Shown: piece by piece, positions 15,558-25,846 of the stretch
Layout of the letters: each line of letters starts with the position of its first letter
How positions within the stretch are numbered: position 1 is the stretch's first letter
From: WM-3-3 sp041660045
GTDB lineage: Bacteria > Pseudomonadota > Gammaproteobacteria > Methylococcales > Methylomonadaceae
DNA: 64,000 nt
Assembly: GCA_041660045.1 (NCBI GenBank)
Contig: JBAZXA010000006.1
Location: forward strand, 124,001 to 188,000
Reading direction: 5' to 3'
The notes under the pieces: model-generated
The model's input: the letters and a program-made list of their open reading frames with translations, nothing else
Told to the model about the DNA's origin: nothing
Database searches by the model: none
Translations under genes and position numbers: made by a program

Positions 15558-17786
15558 TTATTTCCAAATACTGACAATATTGGTAAAGTCATCGCTCCAA
15601 GGTTTCATATCAAAATACAAAGGCATTTTTTGCCAGCTGCCTAACCGACTGCTTAGCAAGGGTTGCAGTGTTTCTGGTTGCTTGGCCAAAACCACCCAAT
15701 CGGTCGCGACCACTAATGGCATCTCATGTTGCGGGCTAAATTCTTGGATTAAGGCGGCTAAATGCAGTTGTTCAGCATGTATGGACAGCACTTTTTTTAG
15801 CAATAAGTGGCGGTTTGTGATGTGGAAAGCGAGTATGCCGTTGGTTTTGAGCTTCTCGAAATAAAGTGTTATGGCTTCTTGGGTTAATAAATGCGTGGGT
15901 ACGGAGTCCGAACTAAATGCATCCATAACTAATAAATCAAAATGATGTTCTGGTTCCTTGGCTATCGATAATCGGGCATCGCCAATTGCTATGCTGGCAT
16001 TGGGCGCACATTGTTTAAGATAACTGAAGTAATCACTATCTAGGGCAATTTTTAAGACTAAAGGATCAATTTCATATAGGGTCCAGTGCTGACCCGGTTT
16101 AGCGTAGCAGGCAAGGGCGCCAGCACCTAATCCTACCGCGCCAATTTCCCAGTCTTGATCCTTCTGGCCATACTCTGAAAATAATTGTCCCATAGGGCCA
16201 GGTTGGCTGTAATAGGTCAGGGGAATCTTGCTGAGACCTTCGGCTAAGCGTTGGGCGCCATGTTTAGTGGTGCCATGGAAAAGCTCATGATAACTTTCGG
16301 GCTGGTTCTTTTCATCTATCAGTAGACTTTCACGCACGGATAAGACACCAAAAAATGTCCGTTTTTGATAAAGCGTGTGAGAGGCCAAGCCATGTAAATT
16401 TATGGCTAAAAAGATGATGGTGCCTGTTAAACTGGCTAAGCCTATTGCTTGTGCCCTAAATATAAAGCTAAGGCAAGCTAATACGATTAAACTGATGGCG
16501 ATGGCATCAAAATACTCGGTTAAGTTCGCCACGCTAACATAAAGCACAAATCCAGTGAAGGCGGTTACAAGTGATAGCGCAACTGGTATTGCCAAGCGTT
16601 TTAGGGTGGGTTTTAAGGCGGGTCGTAACAATAGGGCCAAGACAACCATAATGGGATATTCAAAGATGCCATTAAATATAAAAGGCGCTATAAAGGTATT
16701 GAATATACCGCCTAACATGCCCGCAAATGACATGATTAAATAAAAGCGTGTTAAATGCTGGGTCGGCGGCCTCATTTTTGCCAGTTGGCCATGGCAAACC
16801 ATAATGGCAAAGAAAAATGCCAGTACGTGTAAGGCCAAATAAGCCCAATATGGCAAGTCGGCAGGGTTAATAAATGCATAGGTGACAAAAGGCACTAAAA
16901 ATATAGCTTGTGCCAGCACCATTATAGGAAGCAGTTTATCGTTCCATTTTGAAAAGACGAAAATAAACGATATTAAATAAACCGTTAAGGGGATAATCCA
17001 GAGCAATGGAACAGACGCAATATCGGTGCTAATAAAATTAGTTAAGCCCAATAACAGGCTAGAAGGTATAAAGGCCAGCACTAGCCAATGTAGTTGGGTT
17101 GATACGTTAAGCGTTGATGTCGTTTCTGTGTGACGTGGGCTGTTAGCTATTTGGTGGCTTTTAAACAATACCCAAGCACAGCTGATAAGCATTAAGCAGA
17201 GTATGCTATAGCCTATGCTCCAGCCCGTCTTTTGCCAGCTTAAACCAATATTGGGTTCAATCAGAAACGGATAGCTAAGTAAGGCCAGCAAGCTGCCAGC
17301 ATTACTCGCAGCATACAAATAATAGGGGTCATCGCTGGTATGGTGGCCCACTTGGCTAAACCATTTTTGTAATAACGGAGCGGTTGATGAAACCACAAAA
17401 AACGGCAAACCAATGGCCAGCAGCAGCATCCAAAACAGCCAGAAAGTAGGGTCAGTTTCTGTGGGCGGGGTAATATGGCTGGGTAAGGCGACGGGTAGGG
17501 CAATGACACTTAACAAAATCACCGTGGCATGTATGTAAACTTGCCTTACGTGAGGTTGCCCCGTAGCAAGGGCATGGGCATACCAATAGCCTAAAAATAA
17601 AATACTTTGATAAAACACCATGCAAGTGTTCCATACAGCCGGGGACCCCCCTAGCAATGGTAGCAAGAGTTTGCCAAACATAGGTTGCAGCACAAACATT
17701 AATGCGGCACTCATAAAAAGTGTCGTGGCAAATAAAACGATTAAAGCATTGCGGTTTTTGGTTTTTTGTGGTGCTGGGTTGCTCAT
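15558..17786 (-). CDS. Membrane protein fused to spermidine-synthase-like domain
   Basis: A 742-residue fusion. Residues 1-460 hold about a dozen hydrophobic helices; residues ~490-740 form a SAM/decarboxylated-SAM binding Rossmann domain of the spermidine synthase family, with GAVGLGAGALACYAKPGQHW, YEIDPLVLKIA and DLLVMDAFSSDSVPTHL. Such fused proteins are widespread and often annotated as fused MFS/spermidine synthase, but polyamine synthesis is unproven for them. The gene is convergent with the ArnT-like gene, with no room for a terminator between the stops. No speD partner is nearby. Confidence 0.86.
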   Translation of the reverse strand: MSNPAPQKTKNRNALIVLFATTLFMSAALMFVLQPMFGKLLLPLLGGSPAVWNTCMVFYQSILFLGYWYAHALATGQPHVRQVYIHATVILLSVIALPVALPSHITPPTETDPTFWLFWMLLLAIGLPFFVVSSTAPLLQKWFSQVGHHTSDDPYYLYAASNAGSLLALLSYPFLIEPNIGLSWQKTGWSIGYSILCLMLISCAWVLFKSHQIANSPRHTETTSTLNVSTQLHWLVLAFIPSSLLLGLTNFISTDIASVPLLWIIPLTVYLISFIFVFSKWNDKLLPIMVLAQAIFLVPFVTYAFINPADLPYWAYLALHVLAFFFAIMVCHGQLAKMRPPTQHLTRFYLIMSFAGMLGGIFNTFIAPFIFNGIFEYPIMVVLALLLRPALKPTLKRLAIPVALSLVTAFTGFVLYVSVANLTEYFDAIAISLIVLACLSFIFRAQAIGLASLTGTIIFLAINLHGLASHTLYQKRTFFGVLSVRESLLIDEKNQPESYHELFHGTTKHGAQRLAEGLSKIPLTYYSQPGPMGQLFSEYGQKDQDWEIGAVGLGAGALACYAKPGQHWTLYEIDPLVLKIALDSDYFSYLKQCAPNASIAIGDARLSIAKEPEHHFDLLVMDAFSSDSVPTHLLTQEAITLYFEKLKTNGILAFHITNRHLLLKKVLSIHAEQLHLAALIQEFSPQHEMPLVVATDWVVLAKQPETLQPLLSSRLGSWQKMPLYFDMKPWSDDFTNIVSIWK

Positions 17787-18029
17787 TGTCAGGCTTGCCT
17801 TTTAGGCTTATTGTTATGCGGGTTGGTAATGATAAAGCATTTTCTGTTAACGATGTGACTAGCAATGCAATTGGTTAGTTTTTTAATGCTAGAAGGCAAT
17901 AATTGCCGTGTTTAAACTTTGAGTTGACGATGTGCTATTAAGGCGTCTTAGCCATGGGTCAATATGGCCTAGCAAGGATTATTGCTTGCTGGAAATAAAC
18001 TGGACATAACAATTAGAGGGCACTGTTTA

Positions 18030-18485
18030 ATGGGTGACAACCAACATATTTTGCTGGCAGTCGATTTTGCAACGGAAACAAATCAAATCGCCACGCAAGC
18101 ACTGTACTGGTCAAAGTTGTTGAATGCCAGATTAAGTATTATCCATGTCTTAGATAATATTCCTATGCCTGATACTACATATGGCACAAGAATTTCCCTA
18201 GAAAAGGACAATGATGACGCTTTACTGAGCGCAGAACAAAGTAAATTACTTAAAATTGCAGATTTTTGTCAAGTTGAAATGGCTGATTGTTGGTTCATTT
18301 GGGGCGTGCCTGCGACTGAAATCAGCTATTTTGCCAAGCAGCACCAAGTGAGTTTGATTGTGCTGGGTTCCCATGCTAAACATGGTCTTGGGCTAGTCTT
18401 TGGCTCAGTGGCAAATAGTGTGTTACATCAGGCCCATTGCGATGTATTGGCGGTGCGTGTTAAACCGAGTCAAATCAATCCTTAA
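18030..18485 (+). CDS. Universal stress protein (UspA family)
   Basis: A 151-residue single-domain USP. It starts MGDNQHILLAVDFATETNQ and carries the nucleotide-binding signature GSHAKHGLGLVFGSVANSVL near its C-terminus (GxxGxxxxxxxxGS type), so it probably binds ATP. I chose ATG at 18030, because the longer frame starting at 17982 adds an N-terminus with no family support. It lies 14 bp upstream of the dnaQ-like gene on the same strand. Confidence 0.9.
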   Translation: MGDNQHILLAVDFATETNQIATQALYWSKLLNARLSIIHVLDNIPMPDTTYGTRISLEKDNDDALLSAEQSKLLKIADFCQVEMADCWFIWGVPATEISYFAKQHQVSLIVLGSHAKHGLGLVFGSVANSVLHQAHCDVLAVRVKPSQINP

Positions 18486-18499
18486 CTAGGTAAATAGTG

Positions 18500-19222
18500 A
18501 TGCAAAAAACTGCGTTTAGACAAGTGGTCTTAGATACTGAAACTACCGGGCTTAACCCTCAAGAAGGTCATCGGATCATTGAAATTGGCTGCGTTGAGCT
18601 GGTCAATCGGCGCTTAACCCAAAAACGCTTTCATACTTATATTAATCCGGAGCGCTTAATTGATGACGGAGCCATTGAAGTCCATGGTATCACTAATGAG
18701 TTTTTGGCCGATAAACCGCGGTTTGACGCAGTGGCTGAAGATTTTATCAGCTTTATCCAGGGTGCCGAACTGGTGATTCACAACGCGCCGTTTGACGTTG
18801 GTTTTATCAATGCTGAATTTGCAAAGTTAAAGAATGTGCAAGCATTAGAAAATTACAGTACGGTCTTTGATACCTTGGCCTATGCCAGAAAAAAACATCC
18901 CGGACAACGTAATAGTTTAGATGCCTTATGTAAACGTTATGATATTGATAACAGCCACCGCGAATTGCATGGTGCGTTGTTGGATGCTGAAATTTTAGCG
19001 GATGTGTTTTTATTGATGACGGGTGGGCAGTCGTCATTATTGGATGATAGCCAAGCTGAAACCGATAGGGTTAACCAACAAGTAAAACTAGGGGGCATAT
19101 CTGCTGATCGGCCTGCTTTACGGGTGATTCAATGTACAGAGGAGGAGCTTACGCAGCATCAAGAACGTTTAGCCGCGATAGCTAAACAGAGTGAGGTATG
19201 TCTTTGGGGGCTACCCGATTAA
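18500..19222 (+). CDS. dnaQ: DNA polymerase III epsilon subunit (3'-5' exonuclease)
   Basis: A proofreading exonuclease of 240 residues. The DEDDh motifs are complete: VLDTETTGLNPQEGHRIIEIG (ExoI), HNAPFDVGFINAE (ExoII) and HGALLDAEILADVF (ExoIII with the catalytic His). The C-terminal ~60 residues match the length of the segment that binds the polymerase alpha subunit in true DnaQ. The usual rnhA neighbour is absent. ATG at 18500 immediately follows a GTG. A strong hairpin follows the stop. Confidence 0.94.
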   Translation: MQKTAFRQVVLDTETTGLNPQEGHRIIEIGCVELVNRRLTQKRFHTYINPERLIDDGAIEVHGITNEFLADKPRFDAVAEDFISFIQGAELVIHNAPFDVGFINAEFAKLKNVQALENYSTVFDTLAYARKKHPGQRNSLDALCKRYDIDNSHRELHGALLDAEILADVFLLMTGGQSSLLDDSQAETDRVNQQVKLGGISADRPALRVIQCTEEELTQHQERLAAIAKQSEVCLWGLPD

Positions 19223-19232
19223 TCCAAGACCC

Positions 19233-19268
19233 GAGACACTGTGCTAACGTCTGTTAGCCCAGTGTCTC
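19233..19268. terminator. Hairpin between convergent dnaQ and DEAD-box genes
   Basis: GAGACACTG at 19233-19241 and its exact complement CAGTGTCTC at 19260-19268 enclose an inner GCTAAC/GTTAGC pair, so the whole 36 bp can fold into a long stem. It sits between two convergent genes. No T-run follows on the plus strand, so it is a possible bidirectional attenuator or transcript-end structure rather than a textbook terminator. Confidence 0.55.
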
Positions 19269-19298
19269 ACTTAAGCGCTAATGACTTGTGGTCATCAA

Positions 19299-21116
19299 TT
19301 AGGCTTTGGGTTTGGTACGTTTTGGCGGTAAAGTGAGTTTCTTTTTGCTGCGGATGGATTTTTTATCCCCATCATCAGCGTCTTCGGCGCCATGGTCGGA
19401 CATTTTTGAAATATTCATGGGTTGGCCAGCCACCCTGATTTTCTTAAGCTCCTGGAACAACTCTTTGGGCATGCCAGCGGGCAATTCTACGGTGCTATAG
19501 TGTTCTTCTATTTTAATCCGCGCAATATGTTCACCATCTATACCTGTTTCATTAGCAATGGCACCTACGATATTGCCAGGCTTAACACCATGGCTACGTC
19601 CAACTTCTATACGGAAGACCTCCATCTCAATATTTGAGCTGCCAAAGCTGCGCTTAGGTTTATGGTTTTTTTCGCCTTTGTCAGCGTATCGATCAGAGCG
19701 TTCGGAACGCTCTGGCCGCTCTGAGCGCTCAAAACGATCGGATTGATGGCGGCCCTCATAGCCTTCTTTTTCTTTGGCTTTTTTCGGTGGGTTTTGTAAT
19801 AGCAATGGCGTTTCGCCTTGTAAGCGTTTGGCCAGTGCGGCGGCAATATCCACTGCTGACGTATTATGCTCAGTTTGGTACTGTTCAATTAGCTGACGAT
19901 AAAAACTGAGTTCTTCAGCGGCTAAGGTATCCGTGATATTTTGCTTAAAACGTGCAATACGTTTATTGTTGATCACTTCAGTTGAAGGTAAACCCATTTC
20001 CTCAACTTTTTGCTTAGTGGCTTTTTCAATATTACTTAATAGCTTTCTTTCCCTAGGTGCGATAAACAGGATGGCATCGCCTGTACGGCCAGCCCGGCCA
20101 GTTCTTCCGATGCGATGTACATAAGATTCTGTGTCATAGGGGATGTCATAGTTGACGACATGGGTGATACGGTCAACATCTAAGCCACGGGCGGCAACGT
20201 CGGTGGCAATTAAGATATCCAGCTTACCTGATTTAAGATGGGCAATCGCGCGTTCCCGCAAAGCTTGGGACATATCGCCATTAATGGCAGCTGCAGAATA
20301 GCCGCGGGCTTCCAGTTTTTCAGCAAGTTCAACGGTAGCGGTTTTTGTTCTGACAAAAATGATCATGCCATCAAAAGTTTCTACTTCCAAAATGCGGGTC
20401 AAGGCATCAAGTTTATGTAGCCCGCTGACCACCCAAAAACGCTGGCGGATATTTTCAGCGGTAGTCGTAGTGACCTTAATGGTAATTTGTTCGGGTTCTG
20501 TGAGATATTCCTGGGCAATTTTGCGGATCACCGACGGCATTGTTGCTGAAAACAAGCAGGTTTGGCGATTTTCAGGGGTTTGCTCAAGTATCCACTCAAC
20601 ATCGTCAATAAAGCCCATACGCAACATTTCGTCAGCTTCATCCAACACCAAAAAGCGTAGGCTGTCTAATTTTAAAGTGCCTCGGCGCATATGGTCCATG
20701 ACCCTGCCTGGGGTACCAACGACAACATGGGCACCACGACTTAGTTGGCGTAATTGGGAGCTGTAATCTTGACCACCATATATAGGCAGTACGTGGAAAC
20801 CTTTTAAATGGGCCGCGTAACGTTGAAAAGCTTCGGCAACTTGTATGGCCAGCTCCCGGGTTGGGGCTAACACCAAAGTTTGAGGATCTTTTTGTTTCAA
20901 ATCGATACGCGACAATATAGGCAATGCGAATGCCGCAGTTTTGCCGGTACCTGTTTGGGCTTGCCCTAACACATCTTTGCCTTCAAGGATGAGGGGTATG
21001 GTTTGGGCTTGGATGGGTGAGGGTGTTTCATAACCGACATCATTCAGTGCACGTAGCACCGGTTCAATCAGCGCTAAATCACGGAAAGAAGGTAATGTAG
21101 AAACAGCATTGGACAT
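19299..21116 (-). CDS. deaD: Cold-shock type DEAD-box RNA helicase
   Basis: A 605-residue ATP-dependent RNA helicase. Q motif and motif I (AQTGTGKTAAFALP), motif II (LDEADEMLRMGF), motif III (SAT) and motif VI (HRIGRTGRAGRTG) are complete. A low-complexity Arg/Ser/Glu linker with SERPERSERSDR repeats is followed by a DbpA-like RNA-binding domain (FRIEVGRSHGVKPGNIVGAI). Order and length match DeaD/CsdA, which acts in ribosome biogenesis and mRNA turnover at low temperature. The 270-bp upstream region faces the hybrid kinase gene and could hold a cold-regulated leader, but I cannot resolve one. Confidence 0.93.
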   Translation of the reverse strand: MSNAVSTLPSFRDLALIEPVLRALNDVGYETPSPIQAQTIPLILEGKDVLGQAQTGTGKTAAFALPILSRIDLKQKDPQTLVLAPTRELAIQVAEAFQRYAAHLKGFHVLPIYGGQDYSSQLRQLSRGAHVVVGTPGRVMDHMRRGTLKLDSLRFLVLDEADEMLRMGFIDDVEWILEQTPENRQTCLFSATMPSVIRKIAQEYLTEPEQITIKVTTTTAENIRQRFWVVSGLHKLDALTRILEVETFDGMIIFVRTKTATVELAEKLEARGYSAAAINGDMSQALRERAIAHLKSGKLDILIATDVAARGLDVDRITHVVNYDIPYDTESYVHRIGRTGRAGRTGDAILFIAPRERKLLSNIEKATKQKVEEMGLPSTEVINNKRIARFKQNITDTLAAEELSFYRQLIEQYQTEHNTSAVDIAAALAKRLQGETPLLLQNPPKKAKEKEGYEGRHQSDRFERSERPERSERSDRYADKGEKNHKPKRSFGSSNIEMEVFRIEVGRSHGVKPGNIVGAIANETGIDGEHIARIKIEEHYSTVELPAGMPKELFQELKKIRVAGQPMNISKMSDHGAEDADDGDKKSIRSKKKLTLPPKRTKPKA

Positions 21117-21386
21117 TGATTTACCTGTAGAAAAATTTGGGATGACGCCATTTGGCGCTGGGAAAAGTTACTAACCTAGAATTATAACCTATTTATGGGT
21201 TTGGTATTGTGAAATGTTTAGATTTAGCAAGCATTGCCTAAATATGCAAAATTGACTCTAATTGGTGTTGAAAATGATTGTTTTTTTCAAGTGACTAGAG
21301 TGTTTCCACTTATTGCTTTTTTTTAATGTGCAACTAGACTTTAATTTAAAAGCTAGAGCTTACAATAGGCTTAATGGAGACAGTTG

Positions 21387-24300
21387 ATGGGGGTTAATAG
21401 TGCTGAATTTACGGACATTAATGAGTCCATAGATGCAATTTATAAAGTTGCTATTGTTTCTGAAGCGGATATACACGGCAACATAATTTTTGTTAGCGAT
21501 GGTTTTTGCAAGATTTCCGGCTATAGCCGGGTAGAACTCATAGGGAAAAACCATAGAATTGTTAATTCCGGTTACCATCCGACTGGGTTTTTCAAGGAAA
21601 TGTGGAAAACCATCACAGCGGGTGAAATTTGGCGAGGACAAGTTTGCAATAAAACTAAAAAAGGCAGCATTTATTGGGTAGAGTCGATTATAGTCCCAAT
21701 TTTTGAGAAAGACTCTGGAAGCATAAAAAAATATGTTTCTTTTAGAGTTGATATCACCGAACAAAAACAAGCTGCAGAAAACATACTCAAACAACAAACC
21801 GCGGCCTTAAGCAATGCCGTCGTGGCTTTAAGCCAGGGTCAGTTAAATGCCGATGTGCCTGTAGTTGATGGTGAACTGATTACTATTACGCATGCAGTTA
21901 AAATATTACAAAAAACCTTACAGCAAATTGCTGACGACATTTTGCAACTCATTCAAAATGCTAACCAAGGTAATCTGAAATATCGTTTGGATACCAAGCA
22001 TTATGTGGGCGGGTATCACCACATCATAAGTGGTATTAATAAAATGTTAGACATCATCGTTGGCGCAACTATCGATGATGGTGCCACGGCACTAACCAAA
22101 TTGGCGCAGGGTGATTTTAGCGCCCGTATCCTTACTGAATGTCAAGGCGATTACGATACCTATAAAAAAGCGGTTAATGGTTTAGCTATCAATTTAAATA
22201 ATTTGATCAGTGAAAGCCAAATGATCAATGAAGCGACAAGACGAGGTGAATTATTTTTCCGTATTGATAGTGGAAAATACACAGGCGATTTTGCTTTAAT
22301 GACCCAGATCCTTAATCAAACCATGCAAGAAATGGAATTGGCATCTTGGGTAAAAGATGGTTCAACTGCGTTGAGTAAAGCGGTATTGAATGAAAATACC
22401 GTTAATGAGCAAGTGGCGACAGCACTGAATGAAATAGCTCGTTATGTCAAAGCAGGTATGGGTTGCTTGTATTTATTTGATAATAATAGCCAAAAATTAC
22501 GTTTGCTAGCCACGTTTGCAGGTCAGGGTGACCCCCTAAAGATTGCTGAATATGCGCTAGGAGAAGGTATTGTTGGCCAAGTCGCCAAAGAACGTAAACC
22601 TATCCATTTAACCAACGTACAAAGTCACATTATTAGTACGGGTATCAGTCGTGAAGCCGCCCTTAATACGTATACCCATCCTTTAGTTTATAAGCAGAAC
22701 TTGTTAGGCGTTATTGAACTGGCTGCACATACATTATTGGACTCTGCTGAACAAAAATATCTGCAAAGTAGCCTGGATATATTGGCATCAATCTTATTTG
22801 GTTCCATACAAGCGGAAGCGACTAATGAATTGCTGAAGCGTTCCCAGCAGCTAGCTGAGGAACTTGAGGAGCAGCGCGCGCAACTTGAGCAGCAACAAGC
22901 TGGGCTTGAAATGCAAGCCACAGAGTTAGAAATTTCACAACGCAGCATTCAGGAACAGAATGAGCAATTGGCAAATGCTCAATCTGAAGTGATGCGGCAA
23001 AATCAGGAGTTAGTTGCGGCAAATCGTTATAAATCAGAGTTTTTAGCTAATATGAGCCATGAGCTTAGGACACCATTGAACAGTATCAATATCTTATCAA
23101 ATATCTTAGCTGAAAATCGGGGAGGGCATTTATCGGATAAGCAGATTGAGCAGGCAAAAGTGATCCACTCCGCGGGTGCTGATTTATTACAACTGATTAA
23201 TGATATTTTGGATTTGGCAAAATTAGAAAGTAAAAAAACCAGTTTGCGTATTGAGGAAGTCGATCTGCCTGTGCTCTTGGGTGAGGTATACCGATTTTTT
23301 AAGCCTATATCAGACGAACGCGACATTACACTAAAGTGTGATTTGGCCGGATTTGCACCGTTAACTATTGTGACTGACAAAGAAAAACTACGGCAAATTA
23401 TCAAAAACTTTATTTCAAATGCCCTTAAGTTTACCGAAAAAGGTGGTGAAATTTCGCTAGGGTTATATCAAGAGGGGACGATAAAACAAGCTAAATTACC
23501 GGTCACAATTTTTATTAAGGACACCGGTATTGGTATACCGGAAGATAAAATTAAAGAAATTTTTGAGGCATTTAAACAAATTGATGGCTCTTCTAGCCGT
23601 AAATATACCGGCACCGGTCTTGGGCTCTCAATTTCCAAGGAGCTCGCAAGTTTACTAGGTGGTGAAATTCGGGTAACTAGCAATTTGGGATATGGTTCTG
23701 TTTTTTATTTGGAACTCCCACTGATAATAGATAAAAAATTAATCGATACTAACCTTACCGATATTTTTGAAGAATCTACAGATAGGTCTGATACCCCCTA
23801 TCAATTTAAACAATCAGACTTTGTGCCCGAGGATGACGAAGTATCTGGCGGGGTTATTCTTATTATTGAAGATGACCCACGCTTTGCTAAAACGGTGGCT
23901 GATGAGGCCTTGCAATTAGGCATCAAAAGTATAATTGCCAGTGATGGCGAAGTGGGTTTACGCATGGCTAAGCAATATTTGCCTAATGGTATTATCTTAG
24001 ATTTGCACTTGCCCTTAATGGATGGCATGACTGTGCTAAAAAGGCTTAAGGCTGAGACCAGCACCCGCCAGATTCCGGTTAAGATTATTTCTTGTGAAGA
24101 ACCTAATTTAACTGCGCAACGACTCGGTGCAGTGGATTTTTTACAAAAACCGGTCGCCCTCGACGTATTAAAAGAGGCCTTAAGCCAATTTATGGAGTGT
24201 GCTTGTGAGCAGTGTGACAAGTCTTTACTGTTAGTCGAGGATGATAATCGTATGTTGCATGCGGTCTCTGAATTGATTGGTGAAAAAATTAATGGGGTGG

Positions 24301-25025
24301 GCATCACTAAGGCTAGTAATGGCTTGGCGGCAATTAATGCCGTTAAACAGGCACAATTTGATTTGGCAATCGTAGACTTGGGGTTGCCGGACATTTCTGG
24401 CTTTGTCTTGATAGAACAACTAAAAGAGCTGAATCCAAGTATGCCGATTATTATTTATTCGGGGCGGGATTTCACTAGGGATGAGCTCGCCAAAGCCCAT
24501 GAATATAGTGATGCGATAGTCTTAAAAACAATAGGCTCTGATATCCGTTTGATTGATGAGGTACGTTTATTTTTGCACCGGATGATACAAAACTTTACCC
24601 AGGATAAAGAGTTAGGTAGCCCTATTCATAATAACCAGCCAACAAACTTTGGCCATAAAAAAGTACTGGTTGTTGATGATGATATGCGTAATATTTTTGC
24701 CTTGCTAGCAGTGCTTGAAGAATTAGATGTGGAAGTGATCACGGCTTATGATGGGCAACAAGCCCTTGATCAGCTATCACAAAATCCCGATGTTGGCATC
24801 GTGCTAATGGACATCATGATGCCGGTGATGAACGGTTATGATGCCATAGAAATTATTCGTAAAGATAAATCCAAAGAGCAATTACCTATTATTGCGGTAA
24901 CGGCAAAAGCCCAGGTAGAAGATAGAAAAAAATGCTTGGATGCCGGGGCAAATGATTATTTGAGTAAGCCCGTGGATACCGCTCAGTTAATTCAACTGAT
25001 GAAATTGTTTTTAGGGAAAAACTAA
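21387..25025 (+). CDS. Soluble hybrid histidine kinase PAS-HAMP-GAF-HK-REC-REC-REC
   Basis: A 1212-residue phosphorelay kinase with no membrane segment. Order: PAS (about 15-130), two or more HAMP-like repeats (about 150-310), GAF (about 330-480), a Gln/Glu-rich coiled coil (about 485-545), HisKA (SHELRTPLNS, near 556), HATPase (GTGLGLSIS), then three receiver domains (GIILDLHLPLMDG; LAIVDLGLPDISG; IVLMDIMMPVMNG). All three receivers keep the phosphoacceptor Asp. ATG at 21387 follows ggaga at good spacing. It overlaps cheR by one base (TAATG). This is a cytosolic integrator; the signal is unknown. Confidence 0.93.
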   Translation: MGVNSAEFTDINESIDAIYKVAIVSEADIHGNIIFVSDGFCKISGYSRVELIGKNHRIVNSGYHPTGFFKEMWKTITAGEIWRGQVCNKTKKGSIYWVESIIVPIFEKDSGSIKKYVSFRVDITEQKQAAENILKQQTAALSNAVVALSQGQLNADVPVVDGELITITHAVKILQKTLQQIADDILQLIQNANQGNLKYRLDTKHYVGGYHHIISGINKMLDIIVGATIDDGATALTKLAQGDFSARILTECQGDYDTYKKAVNGLAINLNNLISESQMINEATRRGELFFRIDSGKYTGDFALMTQILNQTMQEMELASWVKDGSTALSKAVLNENTVNEQVATALNEIARYVKAGMGCLYLFDNNSQKLRLLATFAGQGDPLKIAEYALGEGIVGQVAKERKPIHLTNVQSHIISTGISREAALNTYTHPLVYKQNLLGVIELAAHTLLDSAEQKYLQSSLDILASILFGSIQAEATNELLKRSQQLAEELEEQRAQLEQQQAGLEMQATELEISQRSIQEQNEQLANAQSEVMRQNQELVAANRYKSEFLANMSHELRTPLNSINILSNILAENRGGHLSDKQIEQAKVIHSAGADLLQLINDILDLAKLESKKTSLRIEEVDLPVLLGEVYRFFKPISDERDITLKCDLAGFAPLTIVTDKEKLRQIIKNFISNALKFTEKGGEISLGLYQEGTIKQAKLPVTIFIKDTGIGIPEDKIKEIFEAFKQIDGSSSRKYTGTGLGLSISKELASLLGGEIRVTSNLGYGSVFYLELPLIIDKKLIDTNLTDIFEESTDRSDTPYQFKQSDFVPEDDEVSGGVILIIEDDPRFAKTVADEALQLGIKSIIASDGEVGLRMAKQYLPNGIILDLHLPLMDGMTVLKRLKAETSTRQIPVKIISCEEPNLTAQRLGAVDFLQKPVALDVLKEALSQFMECACEQCDKSLLLVEDDNRMLHAVSELIGEKINGVGITKASNGLAAINAVKQAQFDLAIVDLGLPDISGFVLIEQLKELNPSMPIIIYSGRDFTRDELAKAHEYSDAIVLKTIGSDIRLIDEVRLFLHRMIQNFTQDKELGSPIHNNQPTNFGHKKVLVVDDDMRNIFALLAVLEELDVEVITAYDGQQALDQLSQNPDVGIVLMDIMMPVMNGYDAIEIIRKDKSKEQLPIIAVTAKAQVEDRKKCLDAGANDYLSKPVDTAQLIQLMKLFLGKN

Positions 25026-25834
25026 TGGTCACAACGGTTCAGGCCCAAGACTTAACTCAGACCATCCAACAGATTTATGGCTATCAAATTAGCAATTATG
25101 ATTTAGGTTTTCTGCAGAGAGGGCTAATACGTTTTGGGGTGGTGCAAAAAACTCAGGACTATGATGTCATTAAAAAATTGTTATTGGAGGATGAAACCTT
25201 AATCAAGAGCTATTTGGATCTCTTGTTTATTAATGTCAGCGAGATGTTCCGAGATCCGTCTGTGTTTTATGTTTTGCGCACCGAAATTATCCCTTATATC
25301 GCGAGCTACCCAGTAATTAAGATTTGGTCCGCGGGTTGCGCTTACGGCCAGGAAATTTATTCTTTAGCCATTATCCTGAGCGAACTAGGCCTGTATGACC
25401 GTTGCGTATTGTATGCCACCGATATTGATTTTGATGCGGTGGATAGGGCTCATCTGGGCCGTTATCCGATTAAAGAAACCTTAAAATACTTTGAAAATTA
25501 TTATTTGAGTGGTGGCAGTCAAAGGGTATCTGAATATTTCACTATGGAGGGAGATTTTATGGTGGTTAAACCCAATTTACGCCGCAATATTTGTTTTGCT
25601 TGCCATAATGTAGCCACTGATTCTGCGTTTAATGAATTTAGTTTGGTGTTATGCCGAAATTTACTGATTTATTTTGATCATCAATTACAACAGCGGGTGC
25701 TCAAGTTATTTCATGACTCAATGACGACAAATAGCTTTTTAGTGCTAGGAAAGTTTGAAGCGCTCAATAACAACGCAGGTTACCAATATTTTAATAATTA
25801 TAAATTGAAAGAGCGCATATTTAGGCACCTATGA
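25025..25834 (+). CDS. CheR-type methyltransferase
   Basis: A 269-residue CheR-family SAM-dependent glutamate methyltransferase. It has the N-terminal helical domain with ISNYDLGFLQRGL, the segment NVSEMFRDPSVFYVLRTEI, SAM-binding WSAGCAYGQEIYSLAI, YATDIDFDAVDRA, and SLVLCRNLLIYFDHQLQ. No TPR or pentapeptide-anchoring extension is seen. In related operons CheR pairs with CheB and a hybrid kinase; here no CheB gene is present in the window. It may methylate Glu residues in the coiled coil or HAMP repeats of the adjacent kinase, which is inference. Confidence 0.92.
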   Translation: MVTTVQAQDLTQTIQQIYGYQISNYDLGFLQRGLIRFGVVQKTQDYDVIKKLLLEDETLIKSYLDLLFINVSEMFRDPSVFYVLRTEIIPYIASYPVIKIWSAGCAYGQEIYSLAIILSELGLYDRCVLYATDIDFDAVDRAHLGRYPIKETLKYFENYYLSGGSQRVSEYFTMEGDFMVVKPNLRRNICFACHNVATDSAFNEFSLVLCRNLLIYFDHQLQQRVLKLFHDSMTTNSFLVLGKFEALNNNAGYQYFNNYKLKERIFRHL

Positions 25835-25846
25835 GGTTGGTATACG

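Noticed and set aside
19679..19760. Short tandem repeat array (gagcgctc-like units)
   Set aside because: These are codons of the Arg/Ser/Glu-rich linker of the DEAD-box helicase, not an intergenic repeat or CRISPR.
19306..21000. Several 60-130 codon plus-strand ORFs inside the DEAD-box gene
   Set aside because: They lie antisense to clear helicase motifs and show skewed composition typical of shadow frames.
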